Source of the DNA: Deltaproteobacteria bacterium | GTDB taxonomy: Bacteria > Myxococcota_A > UBA9160 > UBA4427 | Direction: 5' to 3' | Assembly: GCA_019310975.1 (NCBI GenBank) | Contig: JAFDDH010000001.1 | Coordinates: forward strand, 1-64,000 | Length of the DNA stretch: 64,000 nt | In this document: one piece after another, positions 1-7,483 of the stretch | Layout: every line of letters begins with the position of its first letter | Numbering within the stretch: position 1 is the first letter of the stretch | Made by a program: the position numbers and the translations under genes | Notes under the pieces: generated by a model | What the model saw: only the letters and a program-made list of their open reading frames with translations | The model's database searches: none | Told to the model about the DNA's origin: nothing

Positions 1-1023
1 AGCACGGTCGACTATCAGAATGCGCTCGTGGCGGTCGGCATGAGGGAGCAGGAGGCGGTCTCCCAGACCTGCGCTACCTGCCACAAGGTGCACAATCCGG
101 GAACGATGTCGGGTGAGCCCAACGACGTCATCATGCGCATCACGGCCAACGACAAGCTCAACCTGCCGGCTGGGTTCGAGGCTAGCAATCTCGGTCTCGG
201 TGGCCTCTGCATCGCGTGCCACAACAGCCGCAACGGAGAGCACAACGACTTCGTGTACGACTGGAGCCCGGCCTCCCCCGACCAGCAGCCCGTCTCCTTC
301 ATGGACTCCGGCACGCCCCATGGGTCTGCGCAGGGCGACATGCTGATGGGTGAGAATGCCTTCTTCGTGAACGTGGGGCAGCGAGCCCAGCATTCCTACA
401 TCCAGAACGCATGCGCGAACTGCCACATGGAGCTGACCCCGCCTCCGGCGGAGCTGAGCTACAACCTGAGCGGGACCAACCACGCCTTCGAGGCCAATAC
501 GTCGATCTGCCAAAGCTGCCATGGCGTGTTCGATGGCGGCAATCTCCCCAGCATCATCGAGGGGCGGATCAACGACATGAACGCGCTCTTCGATGCAGAG
601 CTGCTCGCTCAGACCCGGAACTACATCGCGGACGCCGTTGCTGTCGGCGGTAGCCTCAGGCTCATCGATGATGATGCCAGCTGCACGGAGACCGTGATGA
701 CAGTTCCGGGGGATCTCACCAGCATCTCGGTGGGTCGCGGCGCGACCCTCGAGTATGCGGGTGCGACCATCAGTGGGCCCGTGAGCGGCACCGACGCAAC
801 CTGCGGTCTCGTGGGACTGGTGGTGTACGACAGCGGGAACGCCCCGGTGGGCCCGATGATCGAGCTCCCGCTCGCATCGGGCGAGTACGTCGCACAGGCG
901 CTGATGAAGGCCAACTGGAACATCTCGCTGGTGGAGAACGATGGGAGCCACGGCATCCACAACCCGGGCTTCACGCAGGACGTTCTCAACACCACGCAGG
1001 CGGTGCTCTTGAACCTTCCGTAG
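1..1023 (+). CDS. Multiheme c-type cytochrome (5' truncated by window edge)
   Basis: The frame is open to the left edge, so the true start lies upstream; the listed GTG at 28 is internal. Four heme-attachment motifs are visible at about window residues 24 (CATCH), 70 (CIACH), 138 (CANCH) and 170 (CQSCH). A tail of roughly 150 residues follows, with a His-containing GSHGIHNPGF segment of the kind that supplies distal ligands in multiheme cytochromes. The role would be electron transfer in the periplasm or at the outer membrane. More heme motifs may lie upstream. A strong hairpin follows the stop and a parvulin-type foldase gene comes next. The family is secure; the electron donor and acceptor cannot be read from the sequence. 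Confidence 0.88.
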   Translation, partial: STVDYQNALVAVGMREQEAVSQTCATCHKVHNPGTMSGEPNDVIMRITANDKLNLPAGFEASNLGLGGLCIACHNSRNGEHNDFVYDWSPASPDQQPVSFMDSGTPHGSAQGDMLMGENAFFVNVGQRAQHSYIQNACANCHMELTPPPAELSYNLSGTNHAFEANTSICQSCHGVFDGGNLPSIIEGRINDMNALFDAELLAQTRNYIADAVAVGGSLRLIDDDASCTETVMTVPGDLTSISVGRGATLEYAGATISGPVSGTDATCGLVGLVVYDSGNAPVGPMIELPLASGEYVAQALMKANWNISLVENDGSHGIHNPGFTQDVLNTTQAVLLNLP

Positions 1024-1050
1024 CGACTCGGCATCCCCAGCTGGTGGAAC

Positions 1051-1080
1051 AGGCAGGCCCGTCTCGGGCCTGCCTCTTTC
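1051..1080 (+). terminator. Intrinsic terminator after cytochrome gene
   Basis: A perfect 10-bp inverted repeat (aggcaggccc / gggcctgcct) with a 5-nt loop is followed by ctcTTTC. It starts 28 nt after the stop codon. The stem is very GC-rich and the U-tract is short. It would separate the cytochrome transcript from the downstream foldase gene. Confidence 0.75.
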
Positions 1081-1131
1081 ATCTTCATTCGCCAGCGCGC
1101 CCGTGACAGGCTATCGGTCTCCCGCCACCTC

Positions 1132-1157
1132 TCCAGTAGATATGTCCAGTAGATATG
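1132..1157. repeat. Tandem 13-bp duplication upstream of foldase gene
   Basis: The unit tccagtagatatg occurs twice in perfect tandem just before the foldase start. Each copy contains an ATG, but the likelier start is the ATG at 1172, which leads directly into the lipoprotein signal. Confidence 0.8.
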
Positions 1158-1171
1158 CCGGAAGAAGCCCG

Positions 1172-2428
1172 ATGCGCGCCTACGTTCGCCTGAGCCTGCT
1201 GACCCCGCTCCTGCTCCTGGCCCTCTTCGCATGCAGGGACGAGCCCTCCACGCCCGCCTCCTCGGCGGGCGAGTCCGTGGGCGTGCTCGTGCGGGTCAAC
1301 GGCGTCCCGATCACCGAGGCTGACGTGCTCTACTGGCTGCGGGGTGCCCACGGCCAGGAGATCAGCGACGAAATGAAGGCCAGCACGCTCGAGCGGCTGG
1401 TGGAGGCCGAGCTGGTCTATCAGCAGGGGCTCCAGCTGGGGCTGCACCGGGATGCCCAGTACCAGAGGCAGGTGGGGGCGCTCGAGCTCGGCCTCAGGGC
1501 GACCCAGCGCAGTGAGATGATGAAGCGCGTCTACAGCGGCGAGATCGCCGCTCGCGTGCGCGTGGACGACCAGGAGACCCGGGCCTACTACGACGCCAAC
1601 CGGGAGCGCATCGCGCACGAGCTGCACCTCGGGGTGATCCAAACGTCCAGCCGGGCCAAGGCGGAACAGGTCCTCGAACAGATTCGTCAGGGGCGGAGCT
1701 TCGAGGAGCTGGCCGACGCGACCTCGAGCCGCAAGGCCGACCGCGCGGCGACCGGCTGGGACCTGGGCCGGCTGCCGTGGTCGAAGATCCCCCTGGAGTG
1801 GCACGAGACGGTCTACGCCCTCGAGCCGGGTGGGGTGAGCGAGGTCTTCGTCGGCGAGCAGACCGGGGTCGTCATCTTCAAGCTCGTGGAGCGAACCGCC
1901 GGGCCGCCGCCCAGCTTCGAGGCCATCCAGAGCGCCATCGTCAGCCGGGTGGCGGACTCGCAGGACGCAAGGGCCTACTACGAGGAGCACCGCGACCGCA
2001 TCGGCCAGGTCCTGCACCTGGGCATGATCCCCTTCGCCGACGAGAAGACCGCCCACGCCGCCCGCGAGGCGATCGAGCGGGGCATGACCTTCGAGGCGCT
2101 CGCCGACTCCCAGCGACGGGGTCACGCCGAGCCCGGCCGGAGCAGCTGGGACCTCGGATTCATGACATGGTCCAGGATTCCCATGGAGTGGCACGACGTA
2201 GTCTACGGCCTGCAGCCGGGCGAGCTGAGCGGCGTCTTCGAAGGCAAGCAGACCGGCGTTCGCATCTTCAAGCTCTCTGCGACGAGACCCGCGGCCGACG
2301 CCGACTTCACCTCCGTGCGCAATAGCGTGATGAACCGCCTCAAGGAGGCGAAGGTGCGGCGAGCCTACGAGGAGTACCTCGCCAGTCTCGAGCAGGAGGC
2401 CCGCATCGAGCGAATCGCCCCTCGCTGA
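1172..2428 (+). CDS. Parvulin-type peptidyl-prolyl isomerase lipoprotein (SurA/PpiC-like, two PPIase domains)
   Basis: This 418-residue periplasmic foldase is predicted. The ORF track opens at 1103, but the ATG at 1172 begins a clean lipoprotein signal (MRAYVRL...LLALFAC) with the lipobox Cys near residue 21. A SurA-N-like helical region (VNGVPITEADV) follows. Two homologous parvulin units come next, each running from RAYY(D/E) through LHLG, SFEELAD or TFEALAD and GWDLG or SWDLG to a TGVxIFKL strand. Two tandem parvulin domains is the SurA arrangement. Parvulin-type isomerases often lie beside multiheme cytochrome genes, so it may help fold or export the upstream cytochrome; that link is inferred from position. 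Confidence 0.85.
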   Translation: MRAYVRLSLLTPLLLLALFACRDEPSTPASSAGESVGVLVRVNGVPITEADVLYWLRGAHGQEISDEMKASTLERLVEAELVYQQGLQLGLHRDAQYQRQVGALELGLRATQRSEMMKRVYSGEIAARVRVDDQETRAYYDANRERIAHELHLGVIQTSSRAKAEQVLEQIRQGRSFEELADATSSRKADRAATGWDLGRLPWSKIPLEWHETVYALEPGGVSEVFVGEQTGVVIFKLVERTAGPPPSFEAIQSAIVSRVADSQDARAYYEEHRDRIGQVLHLGMIPFADEKTAHAAREAIERGMTFEALADSQRRGHAEPGRSSWDLGFMTWSRIPMEWHDVVYGLQPGELSGVFEGKQTGVRIFKLSATRPAADADFTSVRNSVMNRLKEAKVRRAYEEYLASLEQEARIERIAPR

Positions 2429-2493
2429 CGGGCACCTAGGGGGGCTCCCAGCGACGAGCTAGAGCCGCGGCCGCCACGAACGGGTGACGCCTG

Positions 2494-3588
2494 TCAGATC
2501 GAAGCGCGCTCCTCCCTTCTGCGAGGTCGCCCGCGCAGCCACATCAGCGGCGGAAGTAGGAACACGAGCTCGAAGCCGAGGCCGCAGCCCAACCTCGTGG
2601 TGATGTCATCGCAGCCCTCGATGGGCGTGCCATCGAGGGTTTCGCCGGTCACACACGCCTCAGCGTCGCCGAGGGCAATCCCCGCGTCTTGTGTCCGGTA
2701 GTGTGAGACCAGGTCAGTGAGCCCGTCATCGTTCACGTCTTCCGAATGGCTGCCCGCGACGTGGTCCGGGGCCGCCCGATTGGGACCGAAGGCCAGCGTG
2801 GTCACATCTACGTCGAGTACGTCGAGGGTGTCCGAGCCGAGGATCGCGACGGGGATGACACCGCGACTGAACGGGTTGATGGGATTGGAATCGCTGCCCG
2901 GCTTGATGTCGATCTCGGGCTCGAGCAGCACCCGAACGTCCACAAAGCGGAAGGCAGTGGTCGAAGGAAAGCCGCGTTGTCCGAGGAGCTCGACAGTCCC
3001 CTCCGCGTACGTGGCGTCCGTCACGCTGAGCTGCGCCGTAGCCGGCTTGGGTGTCCCATCCGCCCATGCCGTCAAGGCGAGCGTTTCTCCAAAGAGGTCA
3101 AACTGCAGATGGATGTCATTGCTGAACACATCGAGAGCCGTCGCCATCGAGGCCAGTACCGGAAAGACCCCGCCGTCGCTGCGTATGATGGAAATGTCTC
3201 CATTCGGTGATATTCCGGCGCCATAGCCAAGCGGGCCGACCCCGTTCAGTTCAAGGGCGCCGCCGCCAGGCTCGCCCTCCAGCAGCCGAATCTGTGCTCG
3301 AATCGACACGTCTTGAAGATGGCCTGATCCACTCGCCCAAGTAACGGCTCGGGGAGGATTCGATGTCAGAAATAGATCACCGCTGCTTGCGTCGAGTGTC
3401 GCCTCCTCCCCCGGGTCGCCTGCAAGATTCCAGGTAACCGGGATGCCGTCACTGACATTCATATCACTGAAGTCATCGAAGAAAGGGAAGCTGTGATCCG
3501 CCAGGGCGCGCTGCCCCCCAACGGCGCTTCCCAACACATGGGCAACGATGACCCACAATACCAACGCGCAGGTCCGTTTCGAAGTCAT
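2494..3588 (-). CDS. Secreted protein of unknown function with C-terminal hydrophobic anchor
   Basis: The protein has 364 residues. A signal peptide is clear (about residues 1-31, ending near GGQRALA). The body is beta-rich and holds a [10 protein letters not shown] calcium-loop-like motif near residue 287. The C-terminus is a short hydrophobic stretch ([15 protein letters not shown]) followed by an Arg-rich tail (RPRRREE), the layout of sorting signals such as PEP-CTERM or MYXO-CTERM; I cannot assign it to a named family. Two Cys flank the anchor (GCDD, GCGLG). A shortened copy of this tail and of the gene's upstream region sits at 10048-10345. A good SD (cggagga) lies 6 nt before the ATG. 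The biological role is unknown. Confidence 0.75.
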   Translation of the reverse strand: MTSKRTCALVLWVIVAHVLGSAVGGQRALADHSFPFFDDFSDMNVSDGIPVTWNLAGDPGEEATLDASSGDLFLTSNPPRAVTWASGSGHLQDVSIRAQIRLLEGEPGGGALELNGVGPLGYGAGISPNGDISIIRSDGGVFPVLASMATALDVFSNDIHLQFDLFGETLALTAWADGTPKPATAQLSVTDATYAEGTVELLGQRGFPSTTAFRFVDVRVLLEPEIDIKPGSDSNPINPFSRGVIPVAILGSDTLDVLDVDVTTLAFGPNRAAPDHVAGSHSEDVNDDGLTDLVSHYRTQDAGIALGDAEACVTGETLDGTPIEGCDDITTRLGCGLGFELVFLLPPLMWLRGRPRRREERASI

Positions 3589-4125
3589 GGCGTTCCTCCG
3601 CTCGAGCTCTCGAGGCTTGTGCGCTTGAAGTCAAACCTCCGTGAGTCAACTGGGAGGCCAGGGGCCGCAACTTCTTTCATCGCAGAGCGCGCGCGAACGA
3701 GGCGGCGAGGGTCATCGATACGGGCCTCACCGGGAGGTGCCCTCATGCTACGCTTTGGAGTGTAATCGCGTCAATCAATATCTGTGGGGCCGGGGCGATT
3801 CAAGCCGCCAATTCGCTACGTACTATACGGTGAAATGTGTCAGTCTGGCGAAGACAGAACAGATTTTCCCATTTCAGACGCCCTGGGTGCGCGGGAGCGA
3901 TCTGCCGAATCGGTGGGCAGGCGGTTGATCTGGCCGTCGCTCCTTGAAGAGCGCGGTGTCGAGCCCGGCGTTGAACAAGACCGTTCACAGCTCGGTTCAA
4001 TTGACCTTGGGTGCCGCCTGGCGGCATACTCGGGTCGCAGGGTCGGGTCCGGCAATCGCTCTCGCCGGCTGACCCACGCCGAATTGCTGCGCGGCGGCAG
4101 AGCCTCGATGATGGGAGGGGAGCCG
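3589..4125. other. Long intergenic region between divergent genes
   Basis: About 540 bases carry no convincing gene. The ORF from 3784 that reads through into the hydrolase has no RBS and no protein-like composition before residue 115. The part at 3637-3790 is the leader of the minus-strand gene and is duplicated at 10190-10345 (separate entry). The remainder must hold the promoter of the hydrolase, but I see no strong consensus hexamers. Confidence 0.6.
3637..3790 (-). repeat. Leader element, copy A (matches 10190-10345)
   Basis: On the minus strand this lies about 50-200 nt upstream of the ATG at 3588. It aligns by eye with the element at 10190-10345 over its whole length. The best blocks are cccggtgaggcc, ccctcgccg and a terminal cctcc...ggagg stem enclosing gttga in both copies. 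Its position in a 5' leader and its conserved stems suggest either a structured leader RNA or a shared promoter/operator. I do not recognise a known riboswitch class. Confidence 0.55.
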
Positions 4126-5292
4126 ATGAAGGCCTTGCGAATCCTGCTCATCGGCGTCGCGGTGCTCGCGGTCGTGTTGGCTGCCGGGCTCGGGATCGCC
4201 TGGATGCTCACCGCGCCCGTGGGCCTACCCGAGGGCAGCGAGAGCGCGGCGAGGCTCGCTCCCGGTCCGTATTCCGTCGGCCAGGTTGAGCTCGTGTGGG
4301 TAGACCGGTCCCGGCCCACGGCCGAGAACGGGGAATACCCGGGCTCACCGGAGCGGACGTTTCCAGTCGCTCTCTGGTACCCGGAAGGCGTCGGCGGCCA
4401 GCACCCGCTTGCGGTCTACAGCCACGGCTTCATGTCGTCGCGCCACGGCGGCAGCTATCTGGCGGAGCATCTGGCGAGCCACGGCTACGTGGTCGTGTCC
4501 GCCGACTACCCGCTCACCCACGCTCGGGCTCCTGGCGGTCCCAACTTTCTCGACGTGCTCCACCAGCCGGCCGACGTGTCCTTCCTGATCGACCAGGTGA
4601 TGGCATTGGACGCAGCCGATCGGCCCTTCGAGGGCGAGATCGACGCCCAGCGGATCGGAGCCTTCGGGCTCTCGCTCGGTGGCCTCACCACGACGGTCGT
4701 CAGCTTCGATCCCGAGCTGCGAGACCCGCGCGTGGCGGCGGCGATCTCGATCGCCGGGCCGGCGGACGTATTCGGCCCCGGCTACTTCGATCACGCCGCT
4801 ATTCCCTTCCTGATGATCGCCGGGACCTCCGATGCGATCATCGACTACGAGCTCAACGCGCTCCCGATTCCCGATCGGACCCGCAGGGGTGGGCTCGTAT
4901 CGATCGCGGGGGGAACGCACGTGGGGTTCGATCAGATTGCCGCCGGGGCCATGCGGCTGCTCGGCAACCCGGACGGCGTGGCGTGCAGCGCTGCTGCGGC
5001 GAGCGCCGGCGACGCCGAGTCGGCCCCGCCCGAGAACGCCTTCGTCGGGCTCTTCGGAACTCCGGAGCAGGGCCTGCTGGAGCCCACCGACTACCGGCCG
5101 GGGTGCACGAGGACGTTCGAGCAGGCGGTCGCGGCCGGGCGCCAGCAGATGCTGACCACGCTGGCGGTTCGTGCGTTCTTCGAGAGTCAATTTGCGGGCG
5201 GACCCGAGTCGCGCGCGGACCACGAGGCATTCCTCACCCGGACGCTGCCGGCCGAGCTGCCCGAGGTGAGCTACACGCCGAGCCGCCGCTGA
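4126..5292 (+). CDS. Alpha/beta hydrolase, dienelactone hydrolase / PAF-acetylhydrolase-like
   Basis: The protein has 388 residues. I choose the ATG at 4126 because an excellent SD (ggagggg) lies 5 nt upstream and the protein then opens with a signal-anchor helix (LLIGVAVLAVVLAAGLG). The fold is a serine hydrolase. It has an oxyanion/HG region (VYSHGFMSSR), a nucleophile elbow GLSLG around residue 185, a later acid region (GTSDAIIDY) and a catalytic His in GGTHVGFD. It probably acts on ester or lactone substrates outside the inner membrane. The substrate is unknown, and the divergent neighbour gives no further clue. Confidence 0.82.
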   Translation: MKALRILLIGVAVLAVVLAAGLGIAWMLTAPVGLPEGSESAARLAPGPYSVGQVELVWVDRSRPTAENGEYPGSPERTFPVALWYPEGVGGQHPLAVYSHGFMSSRHGGSYLAEHLASHGYVVVSADYPLTHARAPGGPNFLDVLHQPADVSFLIDQVMALDAADRPFEGEIDAQRIGAFGLSLGGLTTTVVSFDPELRDPRVAAAISIAGPADVFGPGYFDHAAIPFLMIAGTSDAIIDYELNALPIPDRTRRGGLVSIAGGTHVGFDQIAAGAMRLLGNPDGVACSAAAASAGDAESAPPENAFVGLFGTPEQGLLEPTDYRPGCTRTFEQAVAAGRQQMLTTLAVRAFFESQFAGGPESRADHEAFLTRTLPAELPEVSYTPSRR

Positions 5293-5417
5293 CAAGTCCA
5301 CCGATCGTCAACGGGCCAATACGTCGCACCAACGCCTCTTTACCAGCTTACCAGCCGCCACATCGATCCCCGCCACTGCTCTGGGCCAACGGCTTCGCAC
5401 CCTTCTGCCCGCACGTC

Positions 5418-6611
5418 CTACCGCCGCTTGGCGAAGCCCTTCGAGGTGCCCCCACCGCTCGAATGGCCCTGCGGTGTCACGCTCCCACCCGAAGAGCCCT
5501 GCGCTGTCACGCTCCCGCCCGAGGGACCGCTGCCCACGCCCGGGGTTCCGCCGCCTGCGCTGCCGAGTGCGTTGAAGACTCCGCTGACTCCGCCGGGCGG
5601 CGGGTGGGTGGCGCGCACGCGGGTGTATCCGTATCCGCTGACGACCACGCCTCGGCCCGACCGCGACACGCCGGGCGGGGAGGGACGATAGGGGTATCGC
5701 GGGTAGAAGCCGTGCGGTCCATGGCCCCAGCCGTAGCCCCAGCCGTAAGAGCCGTACCAATAGGACGGGTAGGGGGATGCCCATCTCTCTGGATCGGGTC
5801 CGATGGACCGCATTGCGAGATTCCCGGTCGCTACGTTCACCGAGAAGTACTGCGGGAACGAGAGCGCGACCATCAGATCGATGACGTCGTCGGGGACGCC
5901 CGCTCGATCGAGGCGAAGCAGGAGCCTCGAATTGATCGGAAAGCTGGATCGGGTCTCCAGCAGCACCGCCTCGACGACCATCGGGTCGACGAAGTCCAAG
6001 TCATCGATGACGTCGTTCGTCGTGAGTCGACCGACTCGCGTCCGGAGCGGGACGCCGGGACCGTCCGCAGACGATGTTTCCTGTCGATCGGGATGATCCG
6101 CCGCCGTGTATCGACGCTGCGTCAGCTCCGCTTGGGCACCCGATCGGATCACTTCGACCTCGAGCCACTCCTGGTCCCGACCCTTCATCCAGGCACCCGT
6201 GACCCGTTGCTCGCCGCTATCCGCGCACGACATTTCACTGTCGAAGTAGAGGCGCTGGTGTGTTCCGGACCAGCGAGAACGTTCCCAGCCGCGGCAGCCA
6301 GTGTGCCTGAGCGGGCGTCGGCGACCGTCGGGAACGAGTGTGACCCGAGAGACCGGCTGGCCGTCGATCGTCGAGAGCCGTGTGATCGAGCCCGGCTCGA
6401 CACCGGGTTCGATGCAGACGCGATGCCGAGGCACGACTTCCTCGTTGTCGCCCGCGTCGGGCGGGATCGGCTCCCAGCATCCGGTCCAGTCGCGCAGATT
6501 CGGATCCAGGGCGGAAGCATCTCCCGCGGCGATCCCAACCAGCGCCAGTACCCAACCCAGCCAGACGGCCAGTCGGAGCTTGAATCCGTTTCGGTCGAGC
6601 CGATCAGGCAT
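5418..6611 (-). CDS. Exported protein of unknown function with Gly/Tyr- and Gly/Ser-rich C-terminus
   Basis: The protein has 397 residues. The ATG at 6611 follows an aagggggtggcg SD and is preferred to the GTG at 6617. A signal peptide covers about residues 1-34 (ending GDASA). The middle part (about 35-270) is soluble with no domain I recognise. It contains two-Cys segments (GCWEP, HRVCIEP) and a helical region resembling short hypothetical envelope proteins (NDVIDDLDFVDP). The C-terminus is Gly/Tyr/Trp-rich (WYGSYGWGYGWGHG), then Pro-rich, then carries repeats of GGSVT(A/P)QG. The layout suggests an envelope or surface protein. It ends a run of four minus-strand genes, all for exported proteins. 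Confidence 0.7.
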   Translation of the reverse strand: MPDRLDRNGFKLRLAVWLGWVLALVGIAAGDASALDPNLRDWTGCWEPIPPDAGDNEEVVPRHRVCIEPGVEPGSITRLSTIDGQPVSRVTLVPDGRRRPLRHTGCRGWERSRWSGTHQRLYFDSEMSCADSGEQRVTGAWMKGRDQEWLEVEVIRSGAQAELTQRRYTAADHPDRQETSSADGPGVPLRTRVGRLTTNDVIDDLDFVDPMVVEAVLLETRSSFPINSRLLLRLDRAGVPDDVIDLMVALSFPQYFSVNVATGNLAMRSIGPDPERWASPYPSYWYGSYGWGYGWGHGPHGFYPRYPYRPSPPGVSRSGRGVVVSGYGYTRVRATHPPPGGVSGVFNALGSAGGGTPGVGSGPSGGSVTAQGSSGGSVTPQGHSSGGGTSKGFAKRR

Positions 6612-6621
6612 CGCCACCCCC

Positions 6622-7449
6622 TTACCGCGCCGTCCAGCTGAAGCCGACCATCACGCGGGGGCCACCGAGGCGAATCGGGTCGAAGCCAATGAAGCTGCCG
6701 GAGAGATCCGCCCGGGCCCAATGATAGCGACCCTCGACGACCAGGCCGAGGGTCCTGGTGAGATTCACGTCGAGGCCCAGGAAGGCATGGCTCGAGAAGC
6801 TCCAGCCGCTGGACGAGAACGTGTCCTCGAAGATCTCGAGGGTCTGGAAGTCCACGAAATCGCCTTTCTGTTCGAGCTCGTACCAGGTGGCGCCGATGCC
6901 GCCTCCCAGGTAGGGAACGAAGCGGGAACGCACCCATGCGTATCGCCCGATCTTGCGACCCCGGCGCGTCGGGTAGAGCTTGAGGCTGAAGGTCAGGGGG
7001 AGCTGGATGAGCTCCGTCTCCTGTTCGATCGGCGCGTCCGATTCATACACGAAGTCTCGATACTCCGACTTCGTCGAGCTGACGCTCACCTCCAGACCGA
7101 GCACCCCATCCAGCCAGGAGGTCAGGCGAATGGATCCGTCGAATGCGATCACCGGCCCGTCGAAATCGGAGAGCTCCAGAGTCAGCACGTCCGTCAGGAA
7201 GTCGTAGACCTCACCGTACGAGCGATTGAATCCGTATCCGCCGGGAAGGCCAAGTGTGAGTACTGGCTCCGCGAAGTGGAAGTCGAGATCGGCCTGCTCG
7301 GGTGCCGCCTTCGCAGGGCTGGGATCGTCGCGAGCGGTGGCTGGCGTCGCACCGTGAACGAGGATCGAGGACACGATCAGCCCAATTATCGCCCACCCAG
7401 GGGAGCGAGCTTCGAGCTCGCGGCTCCGTGCACGAAGGTGGCGTTGCAT
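6622..7449 (-). CDS. Outer-membrane beta-barrel protein
   Basis: The protein has 275 residues from the ATG at 7449; the ORF-track start at 7527 would overlap the upstream gene. An N-terminal signal (WAIIGLIVSSILVHGATPATA) is followed by alternating hydrophobic/polar strands: VPYLGGGIGATWYEL, SSHAFLGLDVNLT and LGLVVEGRYHW. The protein ends in GFSWTAR, a plausible barrel-terminating strand. The pattern is that of small OmpA/OmpW-like porin-fold proteins. It lies only 10 nt before the Gly-rich exported protein, so co-transcription is likely. No enzyme motif is seen. Confidence 0.75.
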   Translation of the reverse strand: MQRHLRARSRELEARSPGWAIIGLIVSSILVHGATPATARDDPSPAKAAPEQADLDFHFAEPVLTLGLPGGYGFNRSYGEVYDFLTDVLTLELSDFDGPVIAFDGSIRLTSWLDGVLGLEVSVSSTKSEYRDFVYESDAPIEQETELIQLPLTFSLKLYPTRRGRKIGRYAWVRSRFVPYLGGGIGATWYELEQKGDFVDFQTLEIFEDTFSSSGWSFSSHAFLGLDVNLTRTLGLVVEGRYHWARADLSGSFIGFDPIRLGGPRVMVGFSWTAR

Positions 7450-7483
7450 CTCCTTGTGCTCCCTGATCGCTGAAGCTGAGGCT

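Noticed and set aside
4296-6641. 781-residue plus-strand ORF across the hydrolase end and the Gly-rich protein
   Set aside because: It is a high-GC shadow frame: very Arg/Pro-rich, with no RBS and no motif, and it overlaps two well-supported genes in other frames.
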